19,973 nucleotides of DNA from JBGAMH01 sp044222045 (GTDB lineage: Bacteria; Eisenbacteria; RBG-16-71-46). Positions 1 to 8,625 of the stretch are shown piece by piece. The first letter of the stretch is position 1; each line of letters starts with the position of its first letter. The notes beneath the pieces are model-generated. The model was not told the DNA's origin. It ran no database searches and saw nothing but the letters and a program-made list of their open reading frames with translations. The position numbers and the translations under genes are program-made. Location of the stretch: positions 1 to 19,973 of the forward strand of contig JBGAOB010000056.1 of assembly GCA_044222045.1 (NCBI GenBank). The letters are read 5' to 3'.

Positions 1-516
1 ATGGGCGTGCCCGCGGACGCGCGCCTGGTGGGCTTCCACCCCGGCGCGCGCTGGCCCACGCGGCGCGGGGACCCGGCGCGGTACGTTGCGCTGGCCTCGC
101 GCTGGATCGACGAGCGCCCCGACGCGTGGGCGGTGATCACCGCGGGCGGCGCGGGCGAGGCCGATGTGGCGCGCCGCATCGCCGACTCGCTGCCGCACGG
201 CCGGGGCCGCGTGATCGCGGGCTGGCCGCTGCCGCGCTTCGTGGCGCTGCAGTCGCTGTGCACGGCGTTCGTGTGCGGCGACACCGGCCCGCTGCACACG
301 GCGGTCGCGGCGGGTGCCCGGACGCTGGGCCTGATCACGCGCAACCGGCCGAGCATGTTCTTCCCGTACGCCGAGTCGCTCGGGCATCGCGCGTACTACG
401 CGCGCGTCGAGTGCAGCCCGTGCCACCGCGACGAGTGCGACGACCTGCGCTGCCTGGCGCGGCTCACGCCCCAGGGCGCGTGGGCGCTGCTGCGGGAGAT
501 GACGGCCGCGGCGTGA
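1..516 (+). CDS. GT9 family glycosyltransferase (heptosyltransferase-like), 5'-truncated
   Basis: C-terminal half of an ADP-heptose:LPS heptosyltransferase-type enzyme (GT9, GT-B fold), which adds a sugar to lipopolysaccharide core on the cytoplasmic face of the inner membrane. The visible 171 residues start near the usual beginning of the nucleotide-sugar-binding domain: FHPGARWPTRR at about 12-22, then an ITAGG strand near 46-50 and the family signature CGDTGPLHTAVAAG near 92-105. A C-terminal cysteine cluster follows, CSPCHRDECDDLRC at about 138-151, as in many GT9 enzymes. Full-length members have roughly 330-360 residues, so the Rossmann-like N-terminal domain lies before position 1 and the ATG at position 1 is probably internal. 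The gene ends with TGA and converges on the polyphosphate kinase gene, sharing a hairpin with it. The exact acceptor sugar cannot be told from this piece. Confidence 0.85.
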   Translation: MGVPADARLVGFHPGARWPTRRGDPARYVALASRWIDERPDAWAVITAGGAGEADVARRIADSLPHGRGRVIAGWPLPRFVALQSLCTAFVCGDTGPLHTAVAAGARTLGLITRNRPSMFFPYAESLGHRAYYARVECSPCHRDECDDLRCLARLTPQGAWALLREMTAAA

Positions 517-520
517 CGCG

Positions 521-549
521 CCGGGCCGCGGCGGCACACCGCGGCCCGG
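521..549. terminator. Bidirectional hairpin between convergent genes
   Basis: A perfect 11-bp GC-only stem (521-531 with 539-549) encloses a 7-nt loop, CGGCACA. It starts 4 nt after the glycosyltransferase stop and lies 7 nt beyond the stop of the oppositely oriented polyphosphate kinase gene. There is no U-tract on either strand, so termination efficiency is uncertain, but position and symmetry fit a shared terminator. Confidence 0.6.
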
Positions 550-556
550 CCGGGTT

Positions 557-1414
557 TCACGCGGCCTTGCGCGGTTCCTCGAGCTTCGCGAGGTTGCGTT
601 CGCCGCGCTCGAACAGGTCGCGCGCACGGCCCACCACCGTGGGATCCACGCGGCCGATCACGGCGGTGTCCTTGCCCTCGTACGGCAGCTCGGTGAGCAC
701 CCAGCGCATGCTCTCCAGGCGCGCGCGCTTCTTGTCGTCGGACTTGATCACGGTCCACGGCGCGTCGGCGGTGTCGGTGTGGAAGAACATCTCTTCCTTG
801 GCGCGCGTGTAGTGGTCCCACTTGTCGATCGAGGCCATGTCGACCGGGCTCAGCTTCCACTGCTTGAGCGGATCGTTGCGGCGCTCCTTGAACCGGCGCA
901 CCTGCTCCTCGCGCGACACCGAGAACCAGAACTTGATCAGCCGGATGCCGCTGTTGACGAGCATGCGTTCGAGCACCGGCGTCTGGCGCAGGAACTCCAG
1001 GTGTTCGGCCGACGAGCAGAAGCCCATCACGCGCTCGACGCCCGCGCGGTTGTACCAGGACCGGTCGAACATCACGATCTGCCCGGCGGTCGGCAGGCGA
1101 CTCACGTAGCGCTGGAAGTACCACTGGCCGCGCTCGGTGTCGGACGGCTTCTCGAGCGCCACCACGATCGCGCCGCGCGGATTGAGGTGCTCCATGAAGC
1201 GCTTGATCGTGCCGCCCTTGCCGGCGGCGTCGCGCCCCTCGAACAGCACCACCACGCGTTCGCCCGCGGTCTTCACCCAGTTCTGCATCTTCAGCAGCTC
1301 CACCTGGAGCCGCGCCTTCTCCTGCTCGTACTGCCTGCGCTTCATCTTCGCCCGCACGGCGCCGGGCTTGCCGCCCTCGCCGCGCGTCGCGGACTTCGAC
1401 GTGCTCTCGGCCAT
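557..1414 (-). CDS. ppk2: Polyphosphate kinase 2, class I
   Basis: Single-domain PPK2 of 285 residues. It transfers phosphate between polyphosphate and nucleotides; class I members mainly regenerate ATP from ADP in the cytoplasm. The P-loop is FEGRDAAGKGG (58-68, with D62 and K66). The Walker B region is VMFDRSWYNRAGVERVMGF (114-132, with D117 and R118). The lid segment RRFKERRNDPLKQWKLSP is at 173-190, followed by WDHYTRAK (199-206) and DKKRARL (227-233). All are canonical for the PA0141-like class I group, and length is normal. I chose the ATG at 1414 rather than the longer open frame because a strong GAGGGGGA ribosome site lies about 7 nt upstream and family homology begins just after it; the 77 extra upstream codons look like noncoding DNA. 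The gene stands alone, between the RND operon and the convergent glycosyltransferase. No polyphosphate kinase 1 or exopolyphosphatase is nearby. Confidence 0.95.
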   Translation of the reverse strand: MAESTSKSATRGEGGKPGAVRAKMKRRQYEQEKARLQVELLKMQNWVKTAGERVVVLFEGRDAAGKGGTIKRFMEHLNPRGAIVVALEKPSDTERGQWYFQRYVSRLPTAGQIVMFDRSWYNRAGVERVMGFCSSAEHLEFLRQTPVLERMLVNSGIRLIKFWFSVSREEQVRRFKERRNDPLKQWKLSPVDMASIDKWDHYTRAKEEMFFHTDTADAPWTVIKSDDKKRARLESMRWVLTELPYEGKDTAVIGRVDPTVVGRARDLFERGERNLAKLEEPRKAA

Positions 1415-1574
1415 GGGATCCCCCCTCGTACCGGGGAAGATCGGCGCGAACCGCGTGCGACTGAGGCCGATTTCCCGCTCGCGGCCGCGTGGCCCGGGCG
1501 CGGCGCGCCGCAACGCACGCACGGATCGCGCCCAGATGCCGGGCATCGCGCACGTTGTCCGCGGCGCAACGAGC

Positions 1575-1603
1575 ACGGCGCCCCGGGGATCCCGGAGCGC
1601 CGT
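1575..1603 (-). terminator. Hairpin downstream of the RND pump gene
   Basis: A 29-nt imperfect palindrome with ends ACGGCGC / GCGCCGT (7 bp), one C-A mismatch, then 5 further pairs and a GAT loop. It starts 39 nt past the RND stop codon, in the 227-nt gap between that gene and ppk2. No T-tract follows. The likely role is terminating the efflux operon before ppk2. I see nothing else recognisable in 1415-1641 apart from the ppk2 ribosome site. Confidence 0.45.
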
Positions 1604-1641
1604 CCCGACTTCGCATCCCGCCGCCGCACCGGCGGCGCGTC

Positions 1642-4600
1642 TCATGCCGGCGTGAGGCCGGCCTCCTCGGCGTCCACGGCCCGCTCGGCCGCGCGCTCGA
1701 CCGCGTCCTCGTCACGCGCGTGCACCTTCGCCACCAGCGTGTAGATGGCCGGCACGATGAGCAGCGTGAAGGCCGTGCCGATGATCATGCCCGAGACCAG
1801 CGCGATGCCGATGCTGTTGCGCGCGCCGGCTCCCGGGCCGTGCGCGAAGATCAGCGGCAGGTGTCCGAACACGGTGGCCGCGGTCGTCATGAGGATCGGA
1901 CGCAGTCGCGTGCCGGCCGCCTCCACCACGGCTCGCGCTTTGTCGTAGCCCTGCTTCTGCAGGTGGTTCGCGAACTCCACGATGAGAATGCCGTTCTTCG
2001 CGATGAGACCCACCAGCGTGATCAGGCCGACCTGGCTGTAGATGTTGAGCGACGTGAAGCCCAGGAACGTGAACGCGAGCGCGCCCGACACGGCCAGTGG
2101 CGCCGAGCCCGCCAGGATCACGAACGGATCGCGGAAGCTCTCGAACTGCGCCGCGAGCACCAGGAAGATCAGGATCGCCGACAGCAGGAACACCCCGAGG
2201 AACTTGCCGCCCTCGGCGCGCAGCTGCCGCGACTCGCCCGCGTAGTCGATGTTGTAGCCACGCGGCAGCACCTTGCGCGCCTCCGTCTCCAGGAAGCCGA
2301 GCGCCTGGTCCAGCGACACGCCCGGCGGGATCACCGCCTGGATGCGCACGGCGTTCAGCTGCTGGAAGCGCTTGAGCTCGCGCGGCTCGGTGCTGGTGGT
2401 GATGGTGGCGAACGTCGACAACGGCACCAGCTTCCCGGCCGGGCCCGTGACGTAGATCTTCTCGAGCTGGTCGGGCGTCAGCCGCTCGCTGCGCTTGATC
2501 TGCGGGATCACCTTGTAGCTGCGGCCCTGGATGCTGAAGCGGTTCACGAAGTTGCCGCCCAGCAGCGTGCTCAGGTCCTGCCCGGCGCGGCTCATGTCCA
2601 CGCCGAGCGATCGCACCTTGTCGCGGTCGAACACGACTTCCGCCTGCGGCTGGTCGTACTTGAGGTCCGTGTCCAGGAACATGAACTTGCCGCTCGCGTA
2701 GCCCTTGCCCACGAGCTGGTTCGCGAAGTCCAGCAGCTGCTGCGGCTCGGCGGTGGACGCGATCACCATGTCCACGGGGAAGCTGCCGCCGCCCGGCAGC
2801 GCCGGCGGCGTGACGACGATGGTGCGGATGCCGGCGATCTGGCCGACCTGCCCCGCCACCTCCTGCTGCAGCTGCTCCGTGCTCTTCTTGCGCTCGGACC
2901 ACGGCGCGGTGGTCATGCCCGAGAAGCCACCGCTCGGGAACGTGATCTGGAACACGTTCCGCGTCTCGGGGTGCGACTTGAACGCGTCGTAGATCTGCTT
3001 CGTGAACATCGACGTCTGGTCCAGGGTGGCGTTCGGCGCCGCCTGCACGATGCCGAACACGACGCTCTGGTCCTCGCGCGGAGCGAGCTCGCGCTGCGAG
3101 AACATGTAGAACGGCACCATCAGCAGCACCACGACGATCCACACCAGGAACACCACCGGCCGGTACTTGAGCGTGGTGGTGAGCTGGCGCATGTACGTGG
3201 TGCGGATGAACTCGAAGCGCGCGTTCACCCAGCCCGCGAAGCCGCGCTCGTTGTCGCCCGCGCGAAGCAGCCGCGAGCCCATCATGGGCGACAGCGTGAG
3301 CGCCACGACGCCCGACACCAGCACCGCGCCGGCGAGCGTGAACGCGAATTCGCGGAACAGCGAGCCCGTGAGACCGCCCTGGATGCCGAGCGGGGCGTAC
3401 ACCGCGGCCAGCGTGATGGTCATGGCGATGATCGGCCCGACCAGCTCGCGCGCGGCCATGAGCGCCGCCTGCAACGGTGGATGCCCCTCGTGCACGTGGC
3501 GTTCGATGTTCTCCACCATGACGATGGCGTCGTCCACGACCAGTCCCACCGACAGCACGATCGCGAGCAGCGTGAGCAGGTTGATCGTGAAGCCGGCCGC
3601 CTGCATCAGGAACACCGCACCGACCAGCGAGATCGGGATCGCGATGACCGGGATGATCAGGCCGCGGATCGAGCCCAGGAACAGGAAGATCACCACGATC
3701 ACGATGAGCAGCGTCTCGGTGAGGGTCTTGAGCACCTCGTGGATCGCCTGCTCGATGTAGACCGTGGAGTCGTACGGGATGCCCGACGTCATGCCCACCG
3801 GAAGCTGCGCCTGGATGTCCTTCATCTCCTCGCGCACGCGCCGGATCACGTCCAGCGAGTTCGCGGTGGGCAGCACCCAGACACCCATGAACGTGGCCTG
3901 CTCGCCGTTGAAGCGCACTTCCTGGTCGTAGTTCTCGGCGCCCAGCACGACGTCGGCGATGTCACCGAGCCGCACCACCGTGCCCCCCGCCTCCTTCACG
4001 ACCAGCTGGCGGAAGTCCTCGGGCGTCTTGAGGTCGGTGTTCGCCACCAGGTTCACCGAAGTCATGGTGCCCTTGGTGCGCCCCAGCGCCGAGAGGTAGT
4101 TGTTGCGCGACAGCGCCGCCCACACGTCGGACGGCGCCAGTTCGTGCGCGGCCATCTCGTCGGGGTTCAGCCAGATGCGCATGGCGAACGTGCGGCCGCC
4201 CAGGATGTCCGCGCGCTGCACGCCGCTGATGGCGCTCAGCCGCGGCTGCACCACGCGCGTGAGGTAGTCGGTGATCTGGTTCTCGTCCAGGTCCTTCGAC
4301 GCGAAACCCAGGTACATCGCGGCGAACTGGGCGTCGGCCGTTTCGACCTCGATCACCGGCGCCTGCGCCTCGGGCGGCAGGTCGTTGCGCACCTGCGCGA
4401 CCTTCGACTGGATCTGCGTGAGCGCCGCGTTCGTGTCGTAGTTGAGCTTCAGGTGCACGGTGATCGTGCTGACGCTCTGCGAGCTGGACGACTCCACGTA
4501 GTCGATACCGTCGGCGCTGGCGATCACACGCTCGAGCGGCGACGTGATGAAGCCGCGCACGAGGTCGGCGTTCGCACCGACGTACACCGTGGTCACCGTG

Positions 4601-4734
4601 ACCACCGCGATGTCCGTGCGCGGGTACTGGCGCACGCTCAGCGAGCGGATCGACTGCAGGCCGGCGATCAGGATGATCAGGTTCACCACGATCGCCAGCA
4701 CGGGCCGGCGGATGAAGAGGTCGGTGAACTTCAT
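1642..4734 (-). CDS. RND efflux pump, inner-membrane subunit (HAE1 / AcrB-MexF-like)
   Basis: A 1030-residue proton-driven multidrug exporter that works as a trimer in the inner membrane with a periplasmic adaptor and an outer-membrane channel. The N-terminus MKFTDLFIRRPVLAIVVNLI is the standard RND start, with TM1 at about 11-28. Porter-domain signatures follow: QYPRTDIAVVTVTTVYVGA (36-54) and SPLERVI (65-71). TM2 begins near 341, and TM4 carries the proton-relay pair in VGLVVDDAIVMVENIERH (D401, D402). A second periplasmic loop and the TM10 motif GLIAKNGILIVEFAN (relay lysine) come in the second half, ending with the usual LRPILMTTAATVFGHLPL segment. Length and motif order are typical. The start codon overlaps the adaptor stop (TGATG), so the two genes are probably translationally coupled. 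No outer-membrane factor gene is in the window. The substrate is unknown; HAE1 rather than metal-type is inferred from the motifs. Confidence 0.95.
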   Translation of the reverse strand: MKFTDLFIRRPVLAIVVNLIILIAGLQSIRSLSVRQYPRTDIAVVTVTTVYVGANADLVRGFITSPLERVIASADGIDYVESSSSQSVSTITVHLKLNYDTNAALTQIQSKVAQVRNDLPPEAQAPVIEVETADAQFAAMYLGFASKDLDENQITDYLTRVVQPRLSAISGVQRADILGGRTFAMRIWLNPDEMAAHELAPSDVWAALSRNNYLSALGRTKGTMTSVNLVANTDLKTPEDFRQLVVKEAGGTVVRLGDIADVVLGAENYDQEVRFNGEQATFMGVWVLPTANSLDVIRRVREEMKDIQAQLPVGMTSGIPYDSTVYIEQAIHEVLKTLTETLLIVIVVIFLFLGSIRGLIIPVIAIPISLVGAVFLMQAAGFTINLLTLLAIVLSVGLVVDDAIVMVENIERHVHEGHPPLQAALMAARELVGPIIAMTITLAAVYAPLGIQGGLTGSLFREFAFTLAGAVLVSGVVALTLSPMMGSRLLRAGDNERGFAGWVNARFEFIRTTYMRQLTTTLKYRPVVFLVWIVVVLLMVPFYMFSQRELAPREDQSVVFGIVQAAPNATLDQTSMFTKQIYDAFKSHPETRNVFQITFPSGGFSGMTTAPWSERKKSTEQLQQEVAGQVGQIAGIRTIVVTPPALPGGGSFPVDMVIASTAEPQQLLDFANQLVGKGYASGKFMFLDTDLKYDQPQAEVVFDRDKVRSLGVDMSRAGQDLSTLLGGNFVNRFSIQGRSYKVIPQIKRSERLTPDQLEKIYVTGPAGKLVPLSTFATITTSTEPRELKRFQQLNAVRIQAVIPPGVSLDQALGFLETEARKVLPRGYNIDYAGESRQLRAEGGKFLGVFLLSAILIFLVLAAQFESFRDPFVILAGSAPLAVSGALAFTFLGFTSLNIYSQVGLITLVGLIAKNGILIVEFANHLQKQGYDKARAVVEAAGTRLRPILMTTAATVFGHLPLIFAHGPGAGARNSIGIALVSGMIIGTAFTLLIVPAIYTLVAKVHARDEDAVERAAERAVDAEEAGLTPA

Positions 4735-5861
4735 CAGCTGTCCTCCGGCTTCGGCGCCGGGCTGTTGGACGGCTGCACCTTGTTGTTCACCACCACGGCG
4801 GCGCCGGTGCGCAGCTTGAACACGCCCGACGACGCGACTTCCTGCCCCGGCTTCACGCCGTCGAGGATGGCGACCTGGTCACCGCGCGAGGCGCCCAGCT
4901 TCACGAACTGCTGGCGCACGCCCTTGTACGGCTTGCCGTCGGGGCCCTTGATGTCCTCGACCACGAACACGGAGTTGCCGTACGGCGCGTAGTTGATGGC
5001 CGACACGGGCAGCGCCACCACCGGGCGGCCCTGGTCCACCGCGAGGTCCACCGTCACGTACATACCCGAGCGCAGCAAGCCGCCCGTGTTGCGGAGCGTC
5101 GCCTGCACCTGGGCGTTGCGAGTGTTGGAGTCCACCACCGGGTCGATCGCCGTGACGCGGCCCTCGAGCGCCTGTCGCGTGACGCTGTCGGCGGTCACAC
5201 GCACCACGGCTCCGACGCGCAGCGAACCCAGCTGCTGCTGCGGCACCGAGAAGTTCACGTACACCGCGTCCATGGACTCGATCGAAACCACCGGGTCGCC
5301 GCTGTGCACGTATTCGCCGAGGTTGACCTGGCGGATGCCCACGTGCCCCGCGAACGGCGCGCGGATGGTCTTGCGGTCGATGCTCGCGCGGTAACCGTCG
5401 ACCACGGCCTCGGCCTGCTTGAACTGCGCCGCCACCTGGTCGAACTCGGACTGCGCGATCGACTGGGACTCGAGCAGCTTGCGCGAACGGTCCAGGTTGA
5501 TGCGCGCGAGGTCCCGCGCCGCCTCGGCCGCCGCGAGCTGCGCACGCTCGAGCCGCGTGTCGAGCCGCACCAGCGTCTGTCCGGCACCCACGTGGGCACC
5601 CGACTCGAACGTGATCGCCTCCACGATGCCGGGCTGGTCGGCGCTCAGCATGACGCCCTGCACCGGCGCGATGCTGCCGACGGCCTGCAGCGTGGTCTCC
5701 CAGACGTCTTCACGCGTCGTGACGGTGGTGACCGCCTCGGGAGGCATCTTGAACGACTTGCCGGCGGCGATCGCCGCGCTGATCTGCTGGAACTTCACGA
5801 ATCCCAGGATGGCGATCACGGCCAGCAGCAATGCGGCCACCTGGATCATGCGCTTGGGCAT
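4734..5861 (-). CDS. RND efflux periplasmic adaptor (membrane fusion protein, HlyD/MdtA type)
   Basis: A 375-residue adaptor linking the RND pump to an outer-membrane channel. A hydrophobic anchor lies at about 5-24 (MIQVAALLLAVIAILGFVKF), with no lipobox cysteine. The split lipoyl domain is around 65-100 and 163-195 (IRAPFAGHVGIRQVNLGEYV at about 167-186). Between the halves is a short alpha-helical hairpin, about 103-160, rich in Ala, Arg and Gln. A beta-barrel follows (VYVNFSVPQQQL, about 200-211; DPVVDSNTRNAQVQATL, about 240-256), then a membrane-proximal domain. The ATG at 5861 is preferred over the upstream in-frame one at 5999: it has AGGAGAG about 8 nt upstream, and the 46 extra residues are low-complexity Arg/Pro/Ser. 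It is the first gene of the operon, and its TGA overlaps the pump ATG by one base. No local regulator gene is seen. Confidence 0.93.
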   Translation of the reverse strand: MPKRMIQVAALLLAVIAILGFVKFQQISAAIAAGKSFKMPPEAVTTVTTREDVWETTLQAVGSIAPVQGVMLSADQPGIVEAITFESGAHVGAGQTLVRLDTRLERAQLAAAEAARDLARINLDRSRKLLESQSIAQSEFDQVAAQFKQAEAVVDGYRASIDRKTIRAPFAGHVGIRQVNLGEYVHSGDPVVSIESMDAVYVNFSVPQQQLGSLRVGAVVRVTADSVTRQALEGRVTAIDPVVDSNTRNAQVQATLRNTGGLLRSGMYVTVDLAVDQGRPVVALPVSAINYAPYGNSVFVVEDIKGPDGKPYKGVRQQFVKLGASRGDQVAILDGVKPGQEVASSGVFKLRTGAAVVVNNKVQPSNSPAPKPEDS

Positions 5862-5983
5862 CGGGGCTTCTCTCCTGCGAATGCGAGCGGCGGTGGACGA
5901 CCTCGCGGCCGGGGGCACGCGGGGCCTGGATGCGCGGGGGTGGAGCGCAGTCGGGCCGGGAGACCCGCACGACGCGGAGCGCC

Positions 5984-6012
5984 GTTCGCGGGCGGACACC
6001 GCCCGCGGGAAC
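5984..6012. other. Hairpin upstream of the efflux operon, in a 461-nt noncoding gap
   Basis: GCGGGCG (5988-5994) pairs with CGCCCGC (6000-6006) across a GACAC loop. The stem continues outward as GTTC (5984-5987) with GAAC (6009-6012) past a 2-nt bulge. It lies 123 nt upstream of the adaptor start, in the gap 5862-6322 between the efflux operon and cydB. It could be an operator for an unlinked regulator or a leader structure. I found no convincing gene, tRNA or promoter in the rest of that gap. Confidence 0.3.
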
Positions 6013-6303
6013 TGCGTGACGAATCGAAGGATGCGAGTCGGGTTCGATGCGGCTGGCGGCGACCCGATTCGACTGCTCAGCGGGGGACGCCCACCCGCCG
6101 ACGGGCCGGCCTGCCGGAATGTCGGTGGTTGACGGAAAGGCCGCCCGCCGCGGCGAAGGCGCGGGCGTGGTCACACCGGCAAGGACTCGGGGGGCACGAG
6201 CCGGAGCGTGGTTTCTACCATCTTCCCCGCATCGGAGGGAAACCGCTCCCGACCGGTGCGGAACCGCGCGGGACGGATGCGGCGGCGGGGATGAGGTGGG
6301 ATG

Positions 6304-6324
6304 AGGGGTGGGTCTCCCGCCCCT
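6304..6324 (-). terminator. Hairpin at the end of cydAB
   Basis: AGGGGTGGG (6304-6312) pairs with CCCGCCCCT (6316-6324) around a TCT loop, 9 pairs including one T-G wobble. It overlaps the cydB stop codon (TAG, 6323-6325), so it forms immediately at the end of translation. There is no T-tract beyond it. Assignment as the cydAB terminator rests on position only. Confidence 0.45.
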
Positions 6325-7324
6325 ACTCGCGCCCCTTGAACACCGCGAACAGCGCCGCCAGCGACGGCAGCAGCACCACGGCGCCCGCCGCGAGCGCCCA
6401 GGCGACGGGGCGCAGCACCTCGGGCGGCGCGGCGGCCTCGGCCAGCGTCATCGTGGGGTGCAGCACGTACGGGTACTGCGCGAACCCCCAGCCGGCCACG
6501 ACCAGCGCCACGTGCAGCACGGCCAGCGCCCGCGCGAGCGGGTAGCGCTCCGTCCACAGCGCGGCGATCGCACCGAGCGCGCACGCCGCGACCACCAGCT
6601 GGAACGGCAGCGACCAGCCGCGCTGGAGCAGCCCCTCGTGCGCGAACGGTGCCGCCGTGCGCGCCATGGTCAGGCAGCTCCAGGCGAGCACGCCGCTCGC
6701 CACGGCGGCGGCCAGCGCACGGGCACGGAACGCGCGCTGCAGGTCGCGCTCGCGTGCCTCCACCGTGAGGTAGGTGGCGGCCAGGTACGCGCACAGCGCG
6801 AGCGCGAACGCGCCCACCGTGAGCGGGAACGGCGACAGCCACGGCGCCACGTAGCCACCGACGGCGCCGCCCGTGTCGGGGTCGAGCCGCACGCGGCCGG
6901 CGAACACGGTGCCCACGCACACGCCCAGCATGACCGGCGTGATCACGCTGCTCACCGCGAACACGGCGCCCCAGCGGCGCTGCGTGGCGTCGCTGCCGCC
7001 GCCGTACGCGCGGAACGTGAACGCCGAGCCGCGCAGCACGATGCCCACCAGCATGAACGTGAGCGGCAGGTGCAGGCTGATGCTGAGCGCGGCGAACGCG
7101 CCCGGAAACGCCACGAACAGCAGCACCACCACCAGCACCAGCCACACGTGGTTCGCTTCCCAGATCGGGCCGAGCGCGTGCGCCACCAGCTGCCGCTGAC
7201 GCGACGCGCTCGGGCCGGTCGCGAACAGGTCCCACACGCCGCCGCCGAAGTCGGCGCCGCCGCCGAGTGCGTAGAACACCAGCGCCACCAGCAGCACGCC
7301 CGCGATGCCGAGTTCCAGCGTCAT
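6323..7324 (-). CDS. cydB: Cytochrome bd ubiquinol oxidase subunit II
   Basis: A 333-residue, highly hydrophobic membrane protein: the partner subunit of the bd-type terminal oxidase, which reduces O2 to water with quinol electrons without pumping protons. The N-terminal TM carries ALGGGADFGGGVWD (about 19-32), the counterpart of the DGFDxGVG motif. GPIWEANHVWLVLVVVLLFVAFPGAF (about 52-77) matches the strongly conserved GPxWxxNxVW signature. Further segments include LTFMLVGIVLRGSAFTFR and the late LHPTMTLAEAAAPPEVL. About eight membrane segments are expected and the pattern fits. Length is a little short of the E. coli protein (379). The start overlaps the cydA stop by 4 nt (ATGA), so the two are one transcript. 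No CydX-like small gene follows. Confidence 0.93.
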   Translation of the reverse strand: MTLELGIAGVLLVALVFYALGGGADFGGGVWDLFATGPSASRQRQLVAHALGPIWEANHVWLVLVVVLLFVAFPGAFAALSISLHLPLTFMLVGIVLRGSAFTFRAYGGGSDATQRRWGAVFAVSSVITPVMLGVCVGTVFAGRVRLDPDTGGAVGGYVAPWLSPFPLTVGAFALALCAYLAATYLTVEARERDLQRAFRARALAAAVASGVLAWSCLTMARTAAPFAHEGLLQRGWSLPFQLVVAACALGAIAALWTERYPLARALAVLHVALVVAGWGFAQYPYVLHPTMTLAEAAAPPEVLRPVAWALAAGAVVLLPSLAALFAVFKGRE

Positions 7325-8625
7325 CGACGGTCCTCCACGCTGGCGAACACCTGCCGTTGCAGCAGCCGCACCACCACGAACCCGAGCACGACGTACAGCA
7401 GCGCGATCAGCGCCAGCGGCAGGCCGAGCCCGGGCATGGGCGTGACGGCGTCCTTGGTGCGCATGACGCCGTACACGATCCACGGCTGCCGACCCACCTC
7501 GGTGACGACCCAGCCGGCCTCCAGCGCGAGCAGCCCGAGCGGCGACACGAGCACCACCAGGCGCAGGAACCACGGTACGCGCGACGGGTGCCGGCCGGTC
7601 AGCCGCAGCACCGCGCCGAGCAGCCCCACGCCGAGCAGCGCCATGCCGGCGCCCACCATGACCTGGAACGCGAGGTGCGTGATCAGCACGGGCGGCCACT
7701 CGTCGCGCGGGAACTCCTCGAGCCCCATCACCTCGGCGTCGGGATCGCCGAACGCCAGGAAGCTGAGTGCGCCGGGAATCTCGATCGCGCCCTTCGTGGT
7801 GCCGGTGCGCTCGTCGGGCCAGCCGCCGATGCGGAGCGGCGCCGAGCGCTCCGTGCGGAACTGGCCCTCGAGCGCGGCGAGCTTGGCCGGCTGGTTGTGC
7901 GCCACCCACTTGGCGCTGAGGTCGCCCGACAGCGGCTGCAGCAGCGCCGCGACCGCGGCGATCGGGAACACGATCGAGAACGCGCGCCGGTGCAGCGCGT
8001 GACTCGGGTGGCGCAGCAGCATCCACGCGTGGATGCCGGCCGCGGCGAACGCCACGGACGCGTAGGCGGCGAGCGTCATGTGAAGCGTCTGCTGGAACGC
8101 GGCACCGTTGAACATCGCCTCGAACGGGCGAATGTCCACGGGCACGCCGTTGACCAGCCGGAAGCCGGCGGGGCTGTTCATCCACGCGTTCGCCATCACC
8201 ACGAAGATGCCCGACAGCGCGCCGCTCGCCGCCACGACCACGCCGGACAGCCAGTGCAGGCGCGGCGGGACGCGTTTCCAGCCGTACAGGTAGATCCCCA
8301 GGAAGATCGCTTCGAGGAAGAACGCGAAGCCTTCGAGCGAGAACGGCATGCCGATGACCGGGCCGGCCCACTGCATGAACCGCGGCCACAGCAGTCCCAG
8401 CTCGAACGACAGCACCGTGCCCGACACGGCGCCGACCGCGAACAGGATCGCGGTACCGCGGAGCCACCGCTGCGTGAGCTCCAGGTCCACCGGATCGCGT
8501 GAGCGCAGCCAGTGCCACTCGCTCACGGCCATGAACAGCGGCATCGCGATGCCGGCGGCGGCGAACAGAATGTGAAACCCGAGCGACAGCGCCATGTCGA
8601 GGCGCGCCGCCATCAGCTGATCCAT
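7321..8625 (-). CDS. cydA: Cytochrome bd ubiquinol oxidase subunit I
   Basis: A 434-residue haem- and quinol-binding subunit of cytochrome bd oxidase. Visible ligands and motifs: H18 (LSLGFHIL, haem b595 ligand by alignment with E. coli His19); E98 and E105 in SLEGFAFFLEAIF; H182 (TLHMTLAAY, haem b558); NQPAKLAALE with K248 and E253 in the quinol loop; M323 (FQVMVGAG, the other b558 ligand); and GRQPW (378-382). The region between GDLSAKW and the VMVGAG helix is short, so this is a short-Q-loop form, as in CioA-type oxidases; E. coli CydA has 522 residues. The ATG at 8625 has GGGAGA about 5 nt upstream and gives the correct N-terminus; the open frame extends 279 codons further upstream only as noise antisense to the divergent gene. 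It heads the cydAB operon. Confidence 0.95.
   Translation of the reverse strand: MDQLMAARLDMALSLGFHILFAAAGIAMPLFMAVSEWHWLRSRDPVDLELTQRWLRGTAILFAVGAVSGTVLSFELGLLWPRFMQWAGPVIGMPFSLEGFAFFLEAIFLGIYLYGWKRVPPRLHWLSGVVVAASGALSGIFVVMANAWMNSPAGFRLVNGVPVDIRPFEAMFNGAAFQQTLHMTLAAYASVAFAAAGIHAWMLLRHPSHALHRRAFSIVFPIAAVAALLQPLSGDLSAKWVAHNQPAKLAALEGQFRTERSAPLRIGGWPDERTGTTKGAIEIPGALSFLAFGDPDAEVMGLEEFPRDEWPPVLITHLAFQVMVGAGMALLGVGLLGAVLRLTGRHPSRVPWFLRLVVLVSPLGLLALEAGWVVTEVGRQPWIVYGVMRTKDAVTPMPGLGLPLALIALLYVVLGFVVVRLLQRQVFASVEDRR

Noticed and set aside
1415..1645. N-terminal extension of the polyphosphate kinase to position 1645
   Set aside because: The extra 77 residues are low-complexity, cover the efflux operon terminator hairpin, and bypass a strong ribosome site before the ATG at 1414.
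1489..4992. Plus-strand open frame of 1167 codons
   Set aside because: It is antisense to the RND pump and adaptor genes, its translation is dominated by His, Arg, Asp and Leu repeats typical of a GC-rich shadow frame, and it has no recognisable domain.
6041..6050. GGTTCGATGC, resembling a tRNA T-loop
   Set aside because: The flanking bases do not form a T-stem, and no acceptor or anticodon arm can be drawn on either strand.
6171..6221. A 16-codon frame (MVETTLRLVPPESLPV) after cydB, considered as a CydX-type subunit
   Set aside because: It has no transmembrane segment, the possible ribosome site abuts the ATG, and it lies about 100 nt beyond the cydB terminator hairpin.
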